A stretch of DNA of 64,000 bases, from positions 11,648,320 to 11,712,319 of the forward strand of contig JAGTTD010000007.1 of NCBI GenBank assembly GCA_018398585.1. The letters are read 5' to 3'. This DNA comes from Simmondsia chinensis (taxonomy: Eukaryota; Streptophyta; Magnoliopsida; Caryophyllales; Simmondsiaceae). Of the stretch, positions 45,183-56,480 are shown piece after piece. Both the position numbers and the translations under genes were made by a program. Within the stretch, counting starts at the first letter, position 1. Every line of letters begins with the position of its first letter. Under the pieces are notes generated by a model. It worked only from the letters and a program-made list of their open reading frames with translations. It made no database searches and was not told the origin of the DNA.

Positions 45183-45623
45183 CTAATTTGCGTCATTAAG
45201 AGCTTCTTTTATGTTCTTGGGTTCTTCAAGAGAGTTGAATGCAGCTAAATGACAATATTCCATTAATGCATGCCTAGTTTTTACACCTTGTGAGGGATCA
45301 CCAATGATTTGACTTGTTGGGTGATCCTTCAAGTATTTCCAATCTTGTGGTAAGTTTTTCTCTTTGGATTCTACATTTTGGTTATCTCCTTTTGATTCAT
45401 TCATTTGAGCATTGGATATAAAATTTTCTTGCTCATTGGATGAGTGTGTGATGTTTATTGGTTTGATTACTATGTCATCGTCATCACAAGGAGTTCTAGA
45501 GGACAAGACATTAATTTCATCAAAAACTACATGTATAGACTCTTCTACAACCTTTATCTTTTTATTATAGACTCTATATGCTTTGCTTGTTAAAGAGTAA
45601 CCAATAAAAATACCTTCATCAAC
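45183..45623 (-). pseudogene. Integrase-RT linker of SIRE-type element
   Basis: Continuous frame (45506-45183) with PCDDDDIVIKPIN, PQDWKYLKDHPTSQIIGDPS and GVKTRHALMEYCHLAAF, typical of the SIRE group between integrase and RT. Between it and the integrase, the region 45507-45623 keeps GYSLTSKAYRVYNKK-like text across stops. It has no enzymatic role of its own. Confidence 0.85.
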
Positions 45624-46775
45624 TCATGAGTCAAATTTTCCAAGATTTGTTTTGCCATTGTTGTGAATGAAGCATTTGCACCCAAAAGGTTTAAAATATG
45701 CAATGTTTGGCTTTCTACCTTTATAAAGTTCATATGGTGTTTTCTTTAAAATTGGTCTTATTAAAGCTCGATTTAAAATATAGTAAGCGGTGTTGACGGC
45801 TTCGGCCCAAAAAGATTTAGGCAAGTTATTTTCACAAATCATTGTTCTTGCCATTTCTTCAAGAGTTCTATTTTTTCTTTCAACCACTCCATTTTGTTGA
45901 GGAGTTCGAGGTGCCGAAAAATTGTGATCAATTCCAAAGTAATCACAATAAGTTTCAAAATCATCATTTTTAAATTCCCTTCCATGATCGCTTCTAACCG
46001 AAACAATTTTCAAATCGTTTTCATTTTGCACCTTTTTATATAGTTTTTCAAATTTATCAAATGCTTCACTCTTATGAGAAAGGAATAGGACCCAAGTAAA
46101 GCCTGAGTAATCATCAACAATTACAAGTCCATATCGCTTTCCACCAAGGCTCAAATGACGAGTAGGACGAAATAAGTCTATATGTAAGAGTTCAAGATGC
46201 CTTGATGTTGAAACTACGTTCTTAGGTTTGAATAACGATCTAGTTTGTTTGCCATATTGACATGCATCACAAATATGATCTTTTTCAAATTTTAACTTTG
46301 GTAAACCTCTAACAAGATCATTTTTTGAAAGTTTTGAAATTAAATCCATACTAGCATGTCCAAATCTTCTATGCCAAATTCAAGGATCATTTTCATCCAT
46401 GACACTAAAACATTTTAATAAGTCTACACAATCAAGATTAATCATATAGACATTCTCACATCGTAGACCAACAAGCAAAATTTCATTTGTTTTAGCATGT
46501 TTAACTATGCATCTAGATGATTCAAAATTCACACAATAGCCTTTATCACATAATTGACTAATGCTTAGCAAGTTGTGCTTAAGACCTTCCACAAGTAAGA
46601 CATCTTCAATGCAAGGAGAAGAGTTAGAAGCAACATTACCAATACTGATTATTTTTCCTTTCTTATTGTCACCAAAGGTGACATTTCCTTTTCTTGGCAT
46701 TAGTGAAGTGAACTTGGATTTATCTCCGATCATATGTCTTCAGCAACAACTATTCAAGTACCACTTTTGTTTTTT
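45624..46775 (-). pseudogene. SIRE-type protease, GAG-pre-integrase and integrase
   Basis: Near 46760 the protease active site reads WYLNSCC-stop-RHM; the usual Asp-Ser-Gly is Asn-Ser-Cys, so the protease is dead. A clean stretch follows (46733-46380): GLKHNLLSISQLCD, CVNFESSRC. After a stop, WHRRFGHAS and CDACQYGKQ give the zinc-binding His-His-Cys-Cys. The integrase core has ELLHIDLF, VSVRSDHGREF and PQQNGVVERKNRT, so all three catalytic acids are intact. The end KPFGCKCFIHNN is also conserved. The integrase is the best-preserved enzyme of this element. Confidence 0.93.
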
Positions 46776-46806
46776 GCTTTGGATTTTCATACACACCTAT
46801 CACAAT

Positions 46807-47642
46807 TCAAACACTTTTAGGTACCCAAATTTTCTTAGGTCCTTTGTTATTAGCCTTTGCATTTGGTGGTTGAGATCCTTTTGGGACCCAAACCATCTTT
46901 GTCTTTTTCAAGTTTCTTTTGAAAGAACATTGGTAAATGATATGCCCATGGTCACCACAATAGTTGCACCTTACAGAGTTTGTTGAAGGTGACGAGGCTT
47001 TAACAAAAAGAACATTCAAAATTTTCTTTTGGACATTTCCATTATAACCTATTCCTTCTTTGTTATAAATTGGCCTTTGAGATGGAAGAATTTTGTCAAG
47101 TGTTTCTTGACCTTTAAAAAATTTACTTGATATTTTTAAAGTTCTTCCATTTTCTCCTTCAAAGACTCATTTTCTTTTAAAAGTGATTCATCTTCCTTGG
47201 ATTTTCTTTTCTCATTTTCCTTTAAAGAATAAAGTGTTTCTTCCAAGGATTTCTTTTCATTTGTTAATTGAATAATCACATTATTCAAAGACTCGTTCTT
47301 TTTCTTTAGGGATTCATTTTCAAGTTCAAGCACTAAACGTCGTTTTGAATCCTTTTCCAATCCCGTCTTTTCATGACCTCTTACAAAAGAATTGTGTTGT
47401 TTTTTCAATTTTTTATATTTCTCATATACCTCTTGAAAACCAACCACAAGTTCATCATAAGATAGATCGTTTACCTCATCCTCTTCAACGCTATCGTCGT
47501 CAAAAGCCATGTGACAAAAGTTAGCTATTTCCTCTTCACTTTCTTCGTTGGAGTCATCTTCGCTATTTCCCTAAGCCGCAAAAGCTTTCTTTCGTTCTTC
47601 CTTTTTGTCTTTCTTTTTGAGTTTGTTGAAGAACTTCTTATT
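46807..47642 (-). pseudogene. SIRE-type coiled-coil segment and second zinc knuckle
   Basis: Frame at 47510-47136: a strongly acidic and lysine-rich, heptad-like segment (EDEVNDLSYDELVVGFQEVY, LENESLKKKNESLNN, ENESLKEKMEEL), predicted coiled coil. After a frame change, 47019-46807 gives CNYCGDHGHIIYQC, a CCHC knuckle, then MVWVPKGSQPP and KKIWVPKS. A second knuckle and a coiled coil downstream of the first knuckle are features of the SIRE/Maximus lineage (from memory). A shift in the poly-A context near 47640 separates it from the first gag part. Confidence 0.85.
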
Positions 47643-48528
47643 TTTTTGGCTTGGGACAATCTCTTTTAAGATGTTCGACTTCTCCACACTCATAGCAAGT
47701 TGGTTCATCTTTGGAGGAAGATGAACTATTTTTGAAGTTTTTCTTAAGTCTTTTCTTTTCAAGACGTTTGTAAAATCTTTTTGCTAACATAACAATTTCA
47801 TCATCACTTTCGTCGCTTAGAGATGATTTAAATGCTATGTCTTTATTTTCCTTTTGTTTTTCCTCTTCTTTAAACTCTTCCATGTCAATCTCATGGGTCA
47901 TGAGATTTCCAATTAATTGATCAAGTTTATAAGTAGAGAGGTTATGAGCTTCCCGAATAGCAATAACCTTGCCTTGCCATGAAATAGGGAGACATCGAAG
48001 AATTTTACTAACTTGCTCCTCATTTGAATACATTTTTCCAAGAGCTTGGAGTTTGTTAGTAATATCCGAAAATCTAGTGTACATCTCTTTTATTGATTCC
48101 TCCGGTTTCATTTTGAAAAGTTCATAAGCTCTTACAAACATATTGATTTTAGAGGATTTAACTTGATCCGTACCTTCATAGGTGACCTCTAGCTTGTCCC
48201 AAATTTCTTTTGCAGATTGACAACCGGACACGTGGTTAAAGACATTTGGGGCAATAGCACATAAGAGCTGATAATGAGCTTTTGCATTTTTGGCAAGTTT
48301 TTCTTTGTCATCTTGCATAAGCTTATTTTCTTCGTTTTCAATGGTTTTCTCACCTTATTTCTTTGAGGGTACGTAATCACCATTTTTTGTAATAAGCCAT
48401 AAGTCGAAATCAATAGATGTAATATAAAGTCTCATTCTTAGCTTCCAATAGGGGAAATTTTTCCCGTCAAAAAGAGGAGGCTTGTTGGTCGATTGACCCT
48501 CAGCTAAGATTGGAGTGAAGGTTGCCAT
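47638..48528 (-). pseudogene. SIRE-type gag
   Basis: Starts at ATG 48528-48526, shortly after the PBS: MATFTPILAEGQ, PPLFDGKNFPYWKLRM. It has a TAA at 48357-48355 (codon 58). The rest (48318-47638) is open: CAIAPNVFNHVSGC, AKEIWDKLEVTYEGT, KILRCLPISWQGK, LIGNLMTHE and the zinc knuckle CYECGEVEHLKRDC near the end. It packages element RNA into cytoplasmic particles. One early stop and a frameshift after the knuckle are the main lesions. Confidence 0.93.
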
Positions 48529-48571
48529 AGGATCACTCTAAGTTTGTTAGACCCAAAAAGAATAGAGCACT

Positions 48572-48584
48572 GGCTCTGATACCA
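48572..48584 (-). promoter_or_regulatory. Primer-binding site of SIRE-type element
   Basis: Minus strand TGGTATCAGAGCC, the perfect initiator tRNA-Met PBS, two bases from the LTR end at 48587. Confidence 0.95.
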
Positions 48585-48586
48585 AT

Positions 48587-50098
48587 TGAAGGTCCAAATG
48601 GCAACCTGAGAGGGGGGAGGGGGGGTGAATTAGGTTCTTTAGTGATAAACAAAAAATTAAAGATATGAACCGAAAAATTCAATTAAAAACAAAATAATAA
48701 ATCTTAAATGAAACAGAAAAAGACAAAAATAAACGAGATGCACAATAATTTTTATAGTGGTTCACTTCCAAACCGGAAGCTAGTCCACTTCTCAAGTGAC
48801 TGCTCTTAGTCACTTGAGCCGTTAACTAAGCTCGATGATCCTTTTTAAGAACAGGCTCAGGATCCAACCTTTACAACCAGTCTTTTTGCACGTAGGCTCA
48901 AGACCAACCTTTTACAACTGATCCTTTTATAAATAGTAGGTTCAGGATCCAACCTTTACAATGAAATAAATTTGAATAAAGTAATGAAAGAATTAAAGCA
49001 CTCAAATTCTTCACTCTTTCAAGAGTAAATTGACACTTGATCAAGCTTAGCCAAAGCTAAGGATGTGCCAATAAAGCTCAAAAATCAACAATAAGAGAAC
49101 AAGTAATGCTCTAATAAAAGTTTTAAACAAAGCTTAAAAAACAAACCTTTAAGGCGCAAGTATATAAGAGAACTTTTTATCAAAGAACGCTAGAGAGTAT
49201 TGGATGATTTTAACCAAAGCATTCAAGCCCTAATTATAGGCAAATGAGGGCCATTAAGATGTTCAAAAAATTAGAAAAAGGTTTTGGAAAGAAATCAAGT
49301 CAAAAGTAGCCATTTTGAGCTTTTTCAGTCTGTGTGTTGACACACACCCTCTGTGTGTCGACACACAAAAGCTCTTTGTGGCTACTGTAAATCTGTGTGT
49401 TGACACATACCGCCTGTGTGTCGATACTCAGCCTACCCGGGTGCATTTACACGTTTTGATCAATTTGCTTGATTGGTGGGATAATTTTATTGCATTTCCT
49501 AAGTTAAAAAATTGATTGATTGATTACTATATTTGTTCAATTTTTTGAATTTATTTCCCACTTCACTTGATTATAAAAATAATTAGTTCCATACATCAAG
49601 CTAAATCAACACCCATTAAAATTTTATCTTTATTTGATTTGATCATATTTCAAAGTACCAATCTTAAAAAAAATATTTTAAATGATAAATTAGATTGGTT
49701 TAATTTTGACTTGAATATTTTTCAAATAAAATTTGATAAATCAACTTTCAAAAATATTTTTCAAAAACATTTTTGTAAGAGCATCACATATCAATATTGA
49801 GACTTGGACTCAATTGGTATATCCCGATCTTAAGTCCTAGACAATAAAAATAAATGAATTTAAGATGCTCAGACTTGTATCACGTTCTCTTCAATCTGGA
49901 TAAATCTTCTCTTCAGCTTTTATCTCTTTTTCTCTTGATTTATCATCTTTTGGAAAGCTTCGTATCCATGATTAATCTTTGATGTGCCTAGCTTTCTTAT
50001 AAGTCGCTTAAAAATAAGATTAGAACAATTTAAATCACATGACTCACTAAATGCTTGTTATCATCAAAATTACAATGATATTGGCTTTAGAGCCAACA
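48587..50098 (-). repeat. 5' LTR of SIRE-type element
   Basis: A 1512-bp partner of 41475-42973, followed by TTAAG (50099-50103). It includes palindromes at 49330-49368 (TGTGTGTTGACACACA and TGTGTGTCGACACACA) and weaker ones to 49430. On the minus strand the promoter should lie in its first part, reading toward 48587. Confidence 0.93.
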
Positions 50099-50103
50099 TT
50101 AAG

Positions 50104-50940
50104 ATATTTGTTATCTTGAGCTGGAATCAAAGTATCACGAAGCCAATCGAGTCACTACTTTAATTGCTTCGTTTGTGAGGCCTAAGCATGAGAGTTTTGT
50201 GCCCAAACCTAGCTAATTTTCTCAAAGATCATCTAACTTAGTATATTGTCTTAGCAAACAACCTATTTTCATAGAATGGTTAACCATGCCCTTGTATGTC
50301 TTGAGCTTAAAAATGGTACCTTTCTCTACCAGCATTCGAATTATGTTTGTGTTTTTATTTAGCTTTAGTAGCTCTTTTTTTTACATTTGGACATAGTCTT
50401 CAGTGTGAAATTTTCTCTAAGTTTGACTTGGATTATTGTAACTCCTGAAAAGTATTTGTTACGTTTATATTTGTTAAGCGAACTATTAAATGGCATGCTT
50501 GTTTTCGTTATATTCGTTCGAAAATAATAAACCGATTAGTTCGGAAAGGCTAATTGGAGTCTATCTTTAAGGTATACTTCTATTTGTGAGTTGTGTTTAG
50601 TAGAAAAGGAAATTATCAAACCCTTTTTAGTAAAGCTTTAATAAGAACCCGCTAATTGGAGTTTGATCTGTTCAAACACTTGTATACTTATGAATGTAAA
50701 CGTAGGAAAATAGCATGCTTCACTTTGTTACATTCATAGACGACCATTTACATTATTGATATGTTTACCTTTTACTTTGTCATTCTAAAGTCTTGATTTG
50801 TTCAAGTGCTTCATATAGGATGTTAAAAGTCAAATATGAGATTTGTGTAAACTCTTTGTAACTACAAAGGTAGTTAATATTTGTCTAATTTGTTCAAGGC
50901 ATTTGTAGAATATGGGTATTTCTAGTTGTTAATAGACAAT
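50104..50940 (+). other. Decayed copia internal sequence
   Basis: Internal region of the 38714-54257 element, right of the nested SIRE copy. I see no conserved motif before about 50950. It is AT-rich with stops in all frames. Confidence 0.4.
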
Positions 50941-52900
50941 TCCTAGAATGCCATAACAAAATGATGTTGTGGATCAAAGGACTCGAAACCTTTATGGATA
51001 TGGTTTGGTCAACGACAGCAGAAGCAACTCTACCTAAAAATTGTTTGGGAAATTTGCTTTTGTCTGCTGACTATATGCTTCACCATATTTACAATAAGTC
51101 TGTGAATAGTGAACACTACACCTTATAAGCTATGGAATAGTGTCAAACTTGCCATGGACTATGTTCATCCAAATTGACGACGTGGTTATGTCCATAACTC
51201 ATTGTACAATTAGGGAAACTTGGTCTACCATCTGTGTGATTTTATTGACAAGCATCCTTGTAGAGGTATAACATGAGAAGAGTCGTGTGTGTTGACTTCG
51301 AATTTTTGAGTTATATGAGTTCTTAAATGAAGATTCCACCATTGCTTGGCGAAGGTGGGAAAGTTTAAGTTTTCTCAAACTCAAGAGTTGGCCAAGGATA
51401 GTGGGAGTGAGATGAGTTATAATTAGGCTACACCCATATGATGGGATAAACCTAAATTGCGTAACACTGATCATAGTCTCATTTTGTGGTGCCATTTCCA
51501 TATCAAAAATAAGTGTTTTCTGCACTCTTTGTTGAAATAGGAAACTACTTCATATGTAGAAGCATTGATTTCACCTACATCTTTGTGAATGGTAATCAAT
51601 ATGATATGATCATGTACAACATGTGGAGTTGATTGTTTTCCTACATGAGCATAAATATATTAGAAGCAAGTTGGTCTTGTTTATATCTTAAAAACATGCA
51701 TGTCTTGTTTTTAAGAGCAAAATAAATGGATAAATTAATAATTATGAGGCCATTTAGTAAGTGGGTGTTTTTACTAAATTGAGGGTATAGACTATAATAA
51801 TGTCTTTTCTCCGGTGGTGAGAATTGCTTTGATAAGCGTAACTTTTGTCATAGTTGCTGGATTGGACTTAGTGTTTTTCAAAATGAATATCAACATGACT
51901 ATCCGGAATAGATAGTTTGAATGAGAAAACTTATACAGGTTAACCCTTTTGTTTTAGTACTAAGGGATAAGAAAGGGGAGTATGTCTCCTAAATGATCTA
52001 TATATAGTCTTCAACAGTTGTCCCAGTAGTGGAAATGGAATTCCACACTATCTTTGGTTTGTCCATAATAGGTGGGGACTACTGTCATTGTGTCAAAAAA
52101 AAGGATCGAAGAGAGAATCTTGTTCCTCTCATTATGTGTCAATGACATCTTGTTGAATGAAAGCAACATGGAAATGACTAACGCCACTTAATGGCAGTTA
52201 CCCTTTATTTTCGGATGACAGAAAAGAGTGATGGGAATTATGTGTTCATGGATGGGTTCCTAATAAATCATTCTAAAGGTCTCTTAGTTTGTCTTGAGTG
52301 GCATATATTAAGAAAGTTCAGATGATTTTAGATGCATTGCTAAAACTCCATAGATACTCCTATTGTGGAGTGTCATGGATCAAGCTTTCAGCATTGCCTC
52401 AAAACAGATAAGAATGGAACAAAAGAGTGACGTTCCATATTCTTGTGTTGTGGGAGCTTAATGTATACTATGTTGTGTATATATTCGATATTTGTTTAAC
52501 TGTTTAGATGCTATGTCCATGCTCAAGTAGTCAAGCCAATTGACAAACAGATGAAAAAAAAAAAAAAAATCTTTTATTACCTTTTTGGTACTACAGTTTT
52601 GGTCCACTGTTACCTAGGTGGTGATGTAAGACTAAATGGATTGGTCCATGACCAAGATGAACATACATGCACCTAACGATATGTTTGTTCTTAGAAGTGA
52701 AATCGTTTCTTGATCTTGAATGTGATAAGATGGTATTGACCTCTCATTGTCTAAGGATCGTGAAGCATCCTAAAAACCTATGTGGTTGAGAAAGTTTAAC
52801 TATGGTTGAATGCAACAAATACACCTATTGTGGTGCAAGTCAACAACCCAGCTACAATGCAAAAACGTAAAGGACCCGAACTTTTTTGTTTTGCAATTTA
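50941..52900 (+). pseudogene. Copia integrase end and RT-RNase H remnant
   Basis: At 51025-51110: LPKNCLGNLLLSADYMLHH and IYNKSVNSEHY, the C-terminal integrase segment LPxxxWGEAxxTAxYxxNR. At 51780: EGIDYNNVFSPVVRIALI, the RT segment before the first Asp. The next motif reads MNINMTIRN in place of MDVKTAFLNG. At about 52105-52160 CHYV- and DILL-like text marks the YVDD box, with its own frame breaks. At 52440-52510: VVGSLMYTMLC, the RNase H side. Stops are dense and the element is old. Confidence 0.7.
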
Positions 52901-53854
52901 GTGAACGGTTTTTATGTGATTCATTTTTGTCTGGTTTTTATGTGATTCATTTTTGTCTGCATAAGTGATGTAAGGCAGATCAATGTAAAGATGTCACGAG
53001 GCTATGATCAGTCCACTCACACGGATGATCACCTCGATGCTGAGTGCGTAGGAGATGAGACCATATGAGGTCATGTTTTGAGTAAACATGGATCTCATCG
53101 TGCCTTTATACATGTGTTATATGAGAGGCATAGGAAACAATGTCGCCTCAGTTAGTCAGCGATGAGATTTGAAAGAGTCGAACATGGATTTCATTAACTC
53201 GTTTCATGTCATGCCTATTAGATAGCCGAATTTTAGTGGCTTATTATGTATTTCCCATGAGGAAATTCGTGTGGCATAAATGATAGTGTGACATGCCCAG
53301 TTAAGTGGGAGCTACGCCATAACATACATATCATACTGTATGTGTTATGAGATGACCAGAGTTGAGAGTGATTTAATTGATACCCTCTTCTTTACTGTGT
53401 GAGCTCTTGGACTTAAAAGTCCACGTTGGTACCCTTTGGGACTTGGAACCATGTCATGAAGTTGGAAACTGGTGCTGCTACTTTAACATGCAATCCAAGG
53501 GCCATGATAGATACGGTCCAACGGAACAGGTCTAGGAAAGCGACTAGGCTAAGATGGATTGGTGTGTGTGTCAAAGGAAAAGCTGTTTTGGAGTTACCTA
53601 AACCGCCTGGGCAATTATGTCACGTCAGTTGTGATGTAATCCTAATTGTATGAATTTAACACATTTGTTTAAGGGATCAATGGTGCTAGGTTCCTGGTGA
53701 TGCCAAATGGTTTTGGGTATTATGAACTTACTTATGTGTTCTTAAGGTATTATGTTAGTTAGATGGTAGCTTAATATAATACGCTCAGTTATTGATTGTA
53801 TCGTTTGGTCGCATGTCCCATTACTTGTATGAAGTGAGAGACTAGCCTTAATGG
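52901..53854 (+). other. 3' internal region of copia element
   Basis: Non-coding 3' UTR-like sequence between RNase H and the PPT. A 20-bp phrase (TGATTCATTTTTGTCTG) is repeated in tandem at 52915-52960. The 75-codon ORF at 53426-53653 has no recognisable domain. I see nothing else. Confidence 0.45.
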
Positions 53855-53866
53855 CTGAGTGGGAGA
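53855..53866 (+). promoter_or_regulatory. Polypurine tract of copia element
   Basis: CTGAGTGGGAGA directly before the 3' LTR start TATTGGATATAAC. Confidence 0.75.
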
Positions 53867-54257
53867 TATTGGATATAACAGCCACTATCCTATAATATCT
53901 CATTAGTGGGATATTATAGGAAATCCCACCTAAGTGGTGGGATACTCTCCCTAATAAAAAGGGAGAGAAGTTTGAGAGGGTTTGCCTACAAATACAGGTT
54001 CTTCTGATCTAGTTTAGATTATCTAAGCAAGAAAAAGATATTAATTCTCTCTCTCAAATTAAATTTCTCCCTGGAGTCACCATCTCAACTCGTGGTTTTG
54101 GTGAGGTGAAAACCTAGAGGACTTTACCAGCCCTCTAAGTCAATACTTCAAATTCCTAAGGCGATCTAGTAAGGCAATAAGACAAGTCTCAATCCTGTTC
54201 CGCAATTGAGGTATTCCGTAAGCTTAGTGTTTGTGCATTTACCTATATTTTCCCATA
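53867..54257 (+). repeat. 3' LTR of copia element (TSD CCAAC)
   Basis: A 391-bp partner of 38714-39091, ending TTTTCCCATA and followed by CCAAC at 54258-54262. It has a 14-bp insertion (ATACTCTCCCTAAT) after GTGGTGGG relative to the 5' LTR, or the 5' LTR has lost it. It keeps the inverted repeat at 53888-53921. Confidence 0.9.
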
Positions 54258-54262
54258 CCAAC

Positions 54263-54422
54263 TAAACACGTTAACGTTAGGGGCAATGTTTAGATTGTCG
54301 TTCCTACCATAAGATGCCATGGGCACACTACGTCACAGACTTTACCAAGAATTCACCATTTGCAAAGTTGATCTTAACGACTAGGGATGGTAGTGGGGTG
54401 GGGCGAGTACGGGGTTGCCTCC
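54263..54422. other. Short spacer with DNA-transposon fragment
   Basis: At 54381-54416 the sequence CTAGGGATGGTAGTGGGGTG and GGGCGAGTACGGGG resembles the end of a common plant DNA transposon (TAGGGATGGCAATGGGGCGGG type). It is cut by the next LTR at 54423. Confidence 0.4.
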
Positions 54423-55835
54423 TGTTAGGAGCATATTTCAAAATATTTCCTAAATCGGTTTGAGCGGGCGTACCAGAGAACCAATTTCAAATTCTGAATT
54501 CTAAATCTAAGGCCCTGATATAATTAAAAGTTTTAGTTAAATCTAGATCTTACTCTAATAGGTTCATAACATGACAATCGAAAAATATAATATAAAACAT
54601 AGTATGTAAAATAAATGAAATAAAGGAAAAGAAATTAACTATCATATAATTATTTAGACATACCAAAAGTGTGAATCCCAACTCCGACTCGAAGATATGA
54701 AATTAGAAGATGATATCTTGATACCTCAAGGTCTTATTTGCAATAACCTCTTGTGGCACCGGGAGTGTGGGCTCCTAAAATATTTTTAGGAAAAATTTTG
54801 GAATAAAAGTTTTCTTTTCAGTCATTCCGAAAAACAATTTTTCGAAAAATTTATGCTAAACAATAAATTTAGAAAACTGTTAAAAATGCTTTCAGAGTTT
54901 TTGTCTTGGAAGAAAACCAAGTACCACAACTTAAAAATTCCTCACGATAATGCAAAAACGTTACCTTGAAAACCACACACTTTCGTTCCCCCTTTTCCTT
55001 AATATATATAATGGGCCCACTTTAGTTTGTACTATTTTTTATTTTGTTTTTGATTAAAACCACGATAGGATTTATCGTATTATATATTCATCTCAATGAC
55101 ATTTGTTTAGCATAAAAATTTATTTATCTCATGAATTCATTGTTTAAATATTTTCAAACTGTGCTTAAGTTGAGGCTTGTGAATGGATCTCATGGACAAT
55201 CTAACTCTAGCTCTAAATGGGTCAAATTTGATTATCATCTCATGATAACAATTGATTACCATTTAGTAAAACTTAATTTCACTAAATAAGTTTTACTACA
55301 CTATTAAGTATATTCACTCAAGAATTCCCAAATAAATTTTACTACGATGATCAACCCCTCTATTAGATATCCATGAGTAAAAATAACTTTAACTATTATC
55401 GTTATTTTTCTAACATCTTTGACCATAGTTTTCGACTCGCCCTTCTCAAACAATTTAATAATACAGAAATAATTTCTGTATTAATTCCAAATGTCAAACA
55501 TCTTTCACTGTAGTTCCCGAGTAGCCCTTCTCAAACAATTCAATAATATAGAAATAATTTCTGTATTAATTTCAAATGTCAAACATATGGAATACTTTAG
55601 CCAAAGATTTAGAATTTATTCGTATGCTTGCGAATCAACTAAGAGGACATCTGTATCTCATTAGAGATTATAGATTTAATGTAAAATAATTACTCCCCTA
55701 CACTTCATGCCATTACCCAACGCATGAAAGATTTAAGTTAGCGCGATGCGACTAATTCTTTTGGCACATCAAAGCAATGAATGCACGAGTTCTGACTAGA
55801 ACTTATAATAATCCTAAACCATTCTTAATGAGTAG
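54423..55835 (-). repeat. 3' LTR of minus-strand copia element, truncated
   Basis: It starts TGTTAGGAGCATATTTCAAA and its first about 590 bp match 60239-60825. From about 55070 to 55835 it is the reverse complement of the 5' half of the 8757-type LTR (for example TTAATTTCACTAAATAAG and AGATACAGATGTCC on the minus strand). At about 55835 it joins RT sequence directly, so the upstream end of the LTR and the RNase H are deleted. Part of it (55440-55580) is a direct repeat of about 100 bp containing ACAGAAATAATTTCTGTATT, a palindrome. Confidence 0.75.
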
Positions 55836-56480
55836 AATGTCACCTATATACAACACTTAGAAAGTCTCTACTTTCTTGTTATGTTACTTGTAAACTGATA
55901 GGACTTGATTAGTCGTCATCGAATCTACTATTCAACGAACAAGATGCTTATTTCAGTTTACACATAGCAGTTTGCATACTATATGCTCTTGACTCTTGGA
56001 AACAAACTTTTCTGGTTGTATCATATACATAAGCTTTTCAAGATGGCCATTCAGAAAAATTCGCCTTGACTTCCACTTCCATACCTCATCACAATGAGAA
56101 ACAATGGATAAGAGCATCCTCTTGAACTTAAGCATAGCATCTAGTTAGAAGGTCTCATCAAAAACGATTCCTTCTTTTAGGCTATAACCCACTGCCACAA
56201 TCTAGCCTAGAAGGTCTCCACCTTCTCATCCAATGAACTCTTTATACTTGGTTATCCATTCAGATCCAATCTAATGGACTTAATGCCTTTCAACGCCTCT
56301 ACAAGTTCCCAGACTCAATTAAAATACAATTACTTTGACTTACCTTTTATTATCCTAACCAATTGGTCTGCATCTTTATACTTAAGAGTTTCATTGTAGT
56401 TTAAAGAACCAGATTCACCATCATGCTTAATTGTTAAGACTAAAGGCATGAATCTGTCGGGTGACCCTGACTATCCTCCC
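55836..56480 (-). pseudogene. Copia reverse transcriptase remnant (minus strand)
   Basis: Reading leftward: SPDRFMPLVL, SLNYNETLKYKDADQLV (linker), DEKVETF, LLSIVSHCDE, then FLNGHLEKLMYMIQPEKFV and SQEHIVCKLL (56060-55950), and YIGDILLIKN near 55855, where the catalytic YVDD box has become YIGD. It then runs straight into LTR sequence. Linker and RT resemble the plus-strand copia at 14521-15930, so the two are the same family. Stops and shifts are frequent. Confidence 0.8.

Noticed and set aside
53426..53653. 75-codon ORF with Arg-rich segment
   Set aside because: It lies in the 3' UTR of a dead copia element, with no domain or conservation visible.
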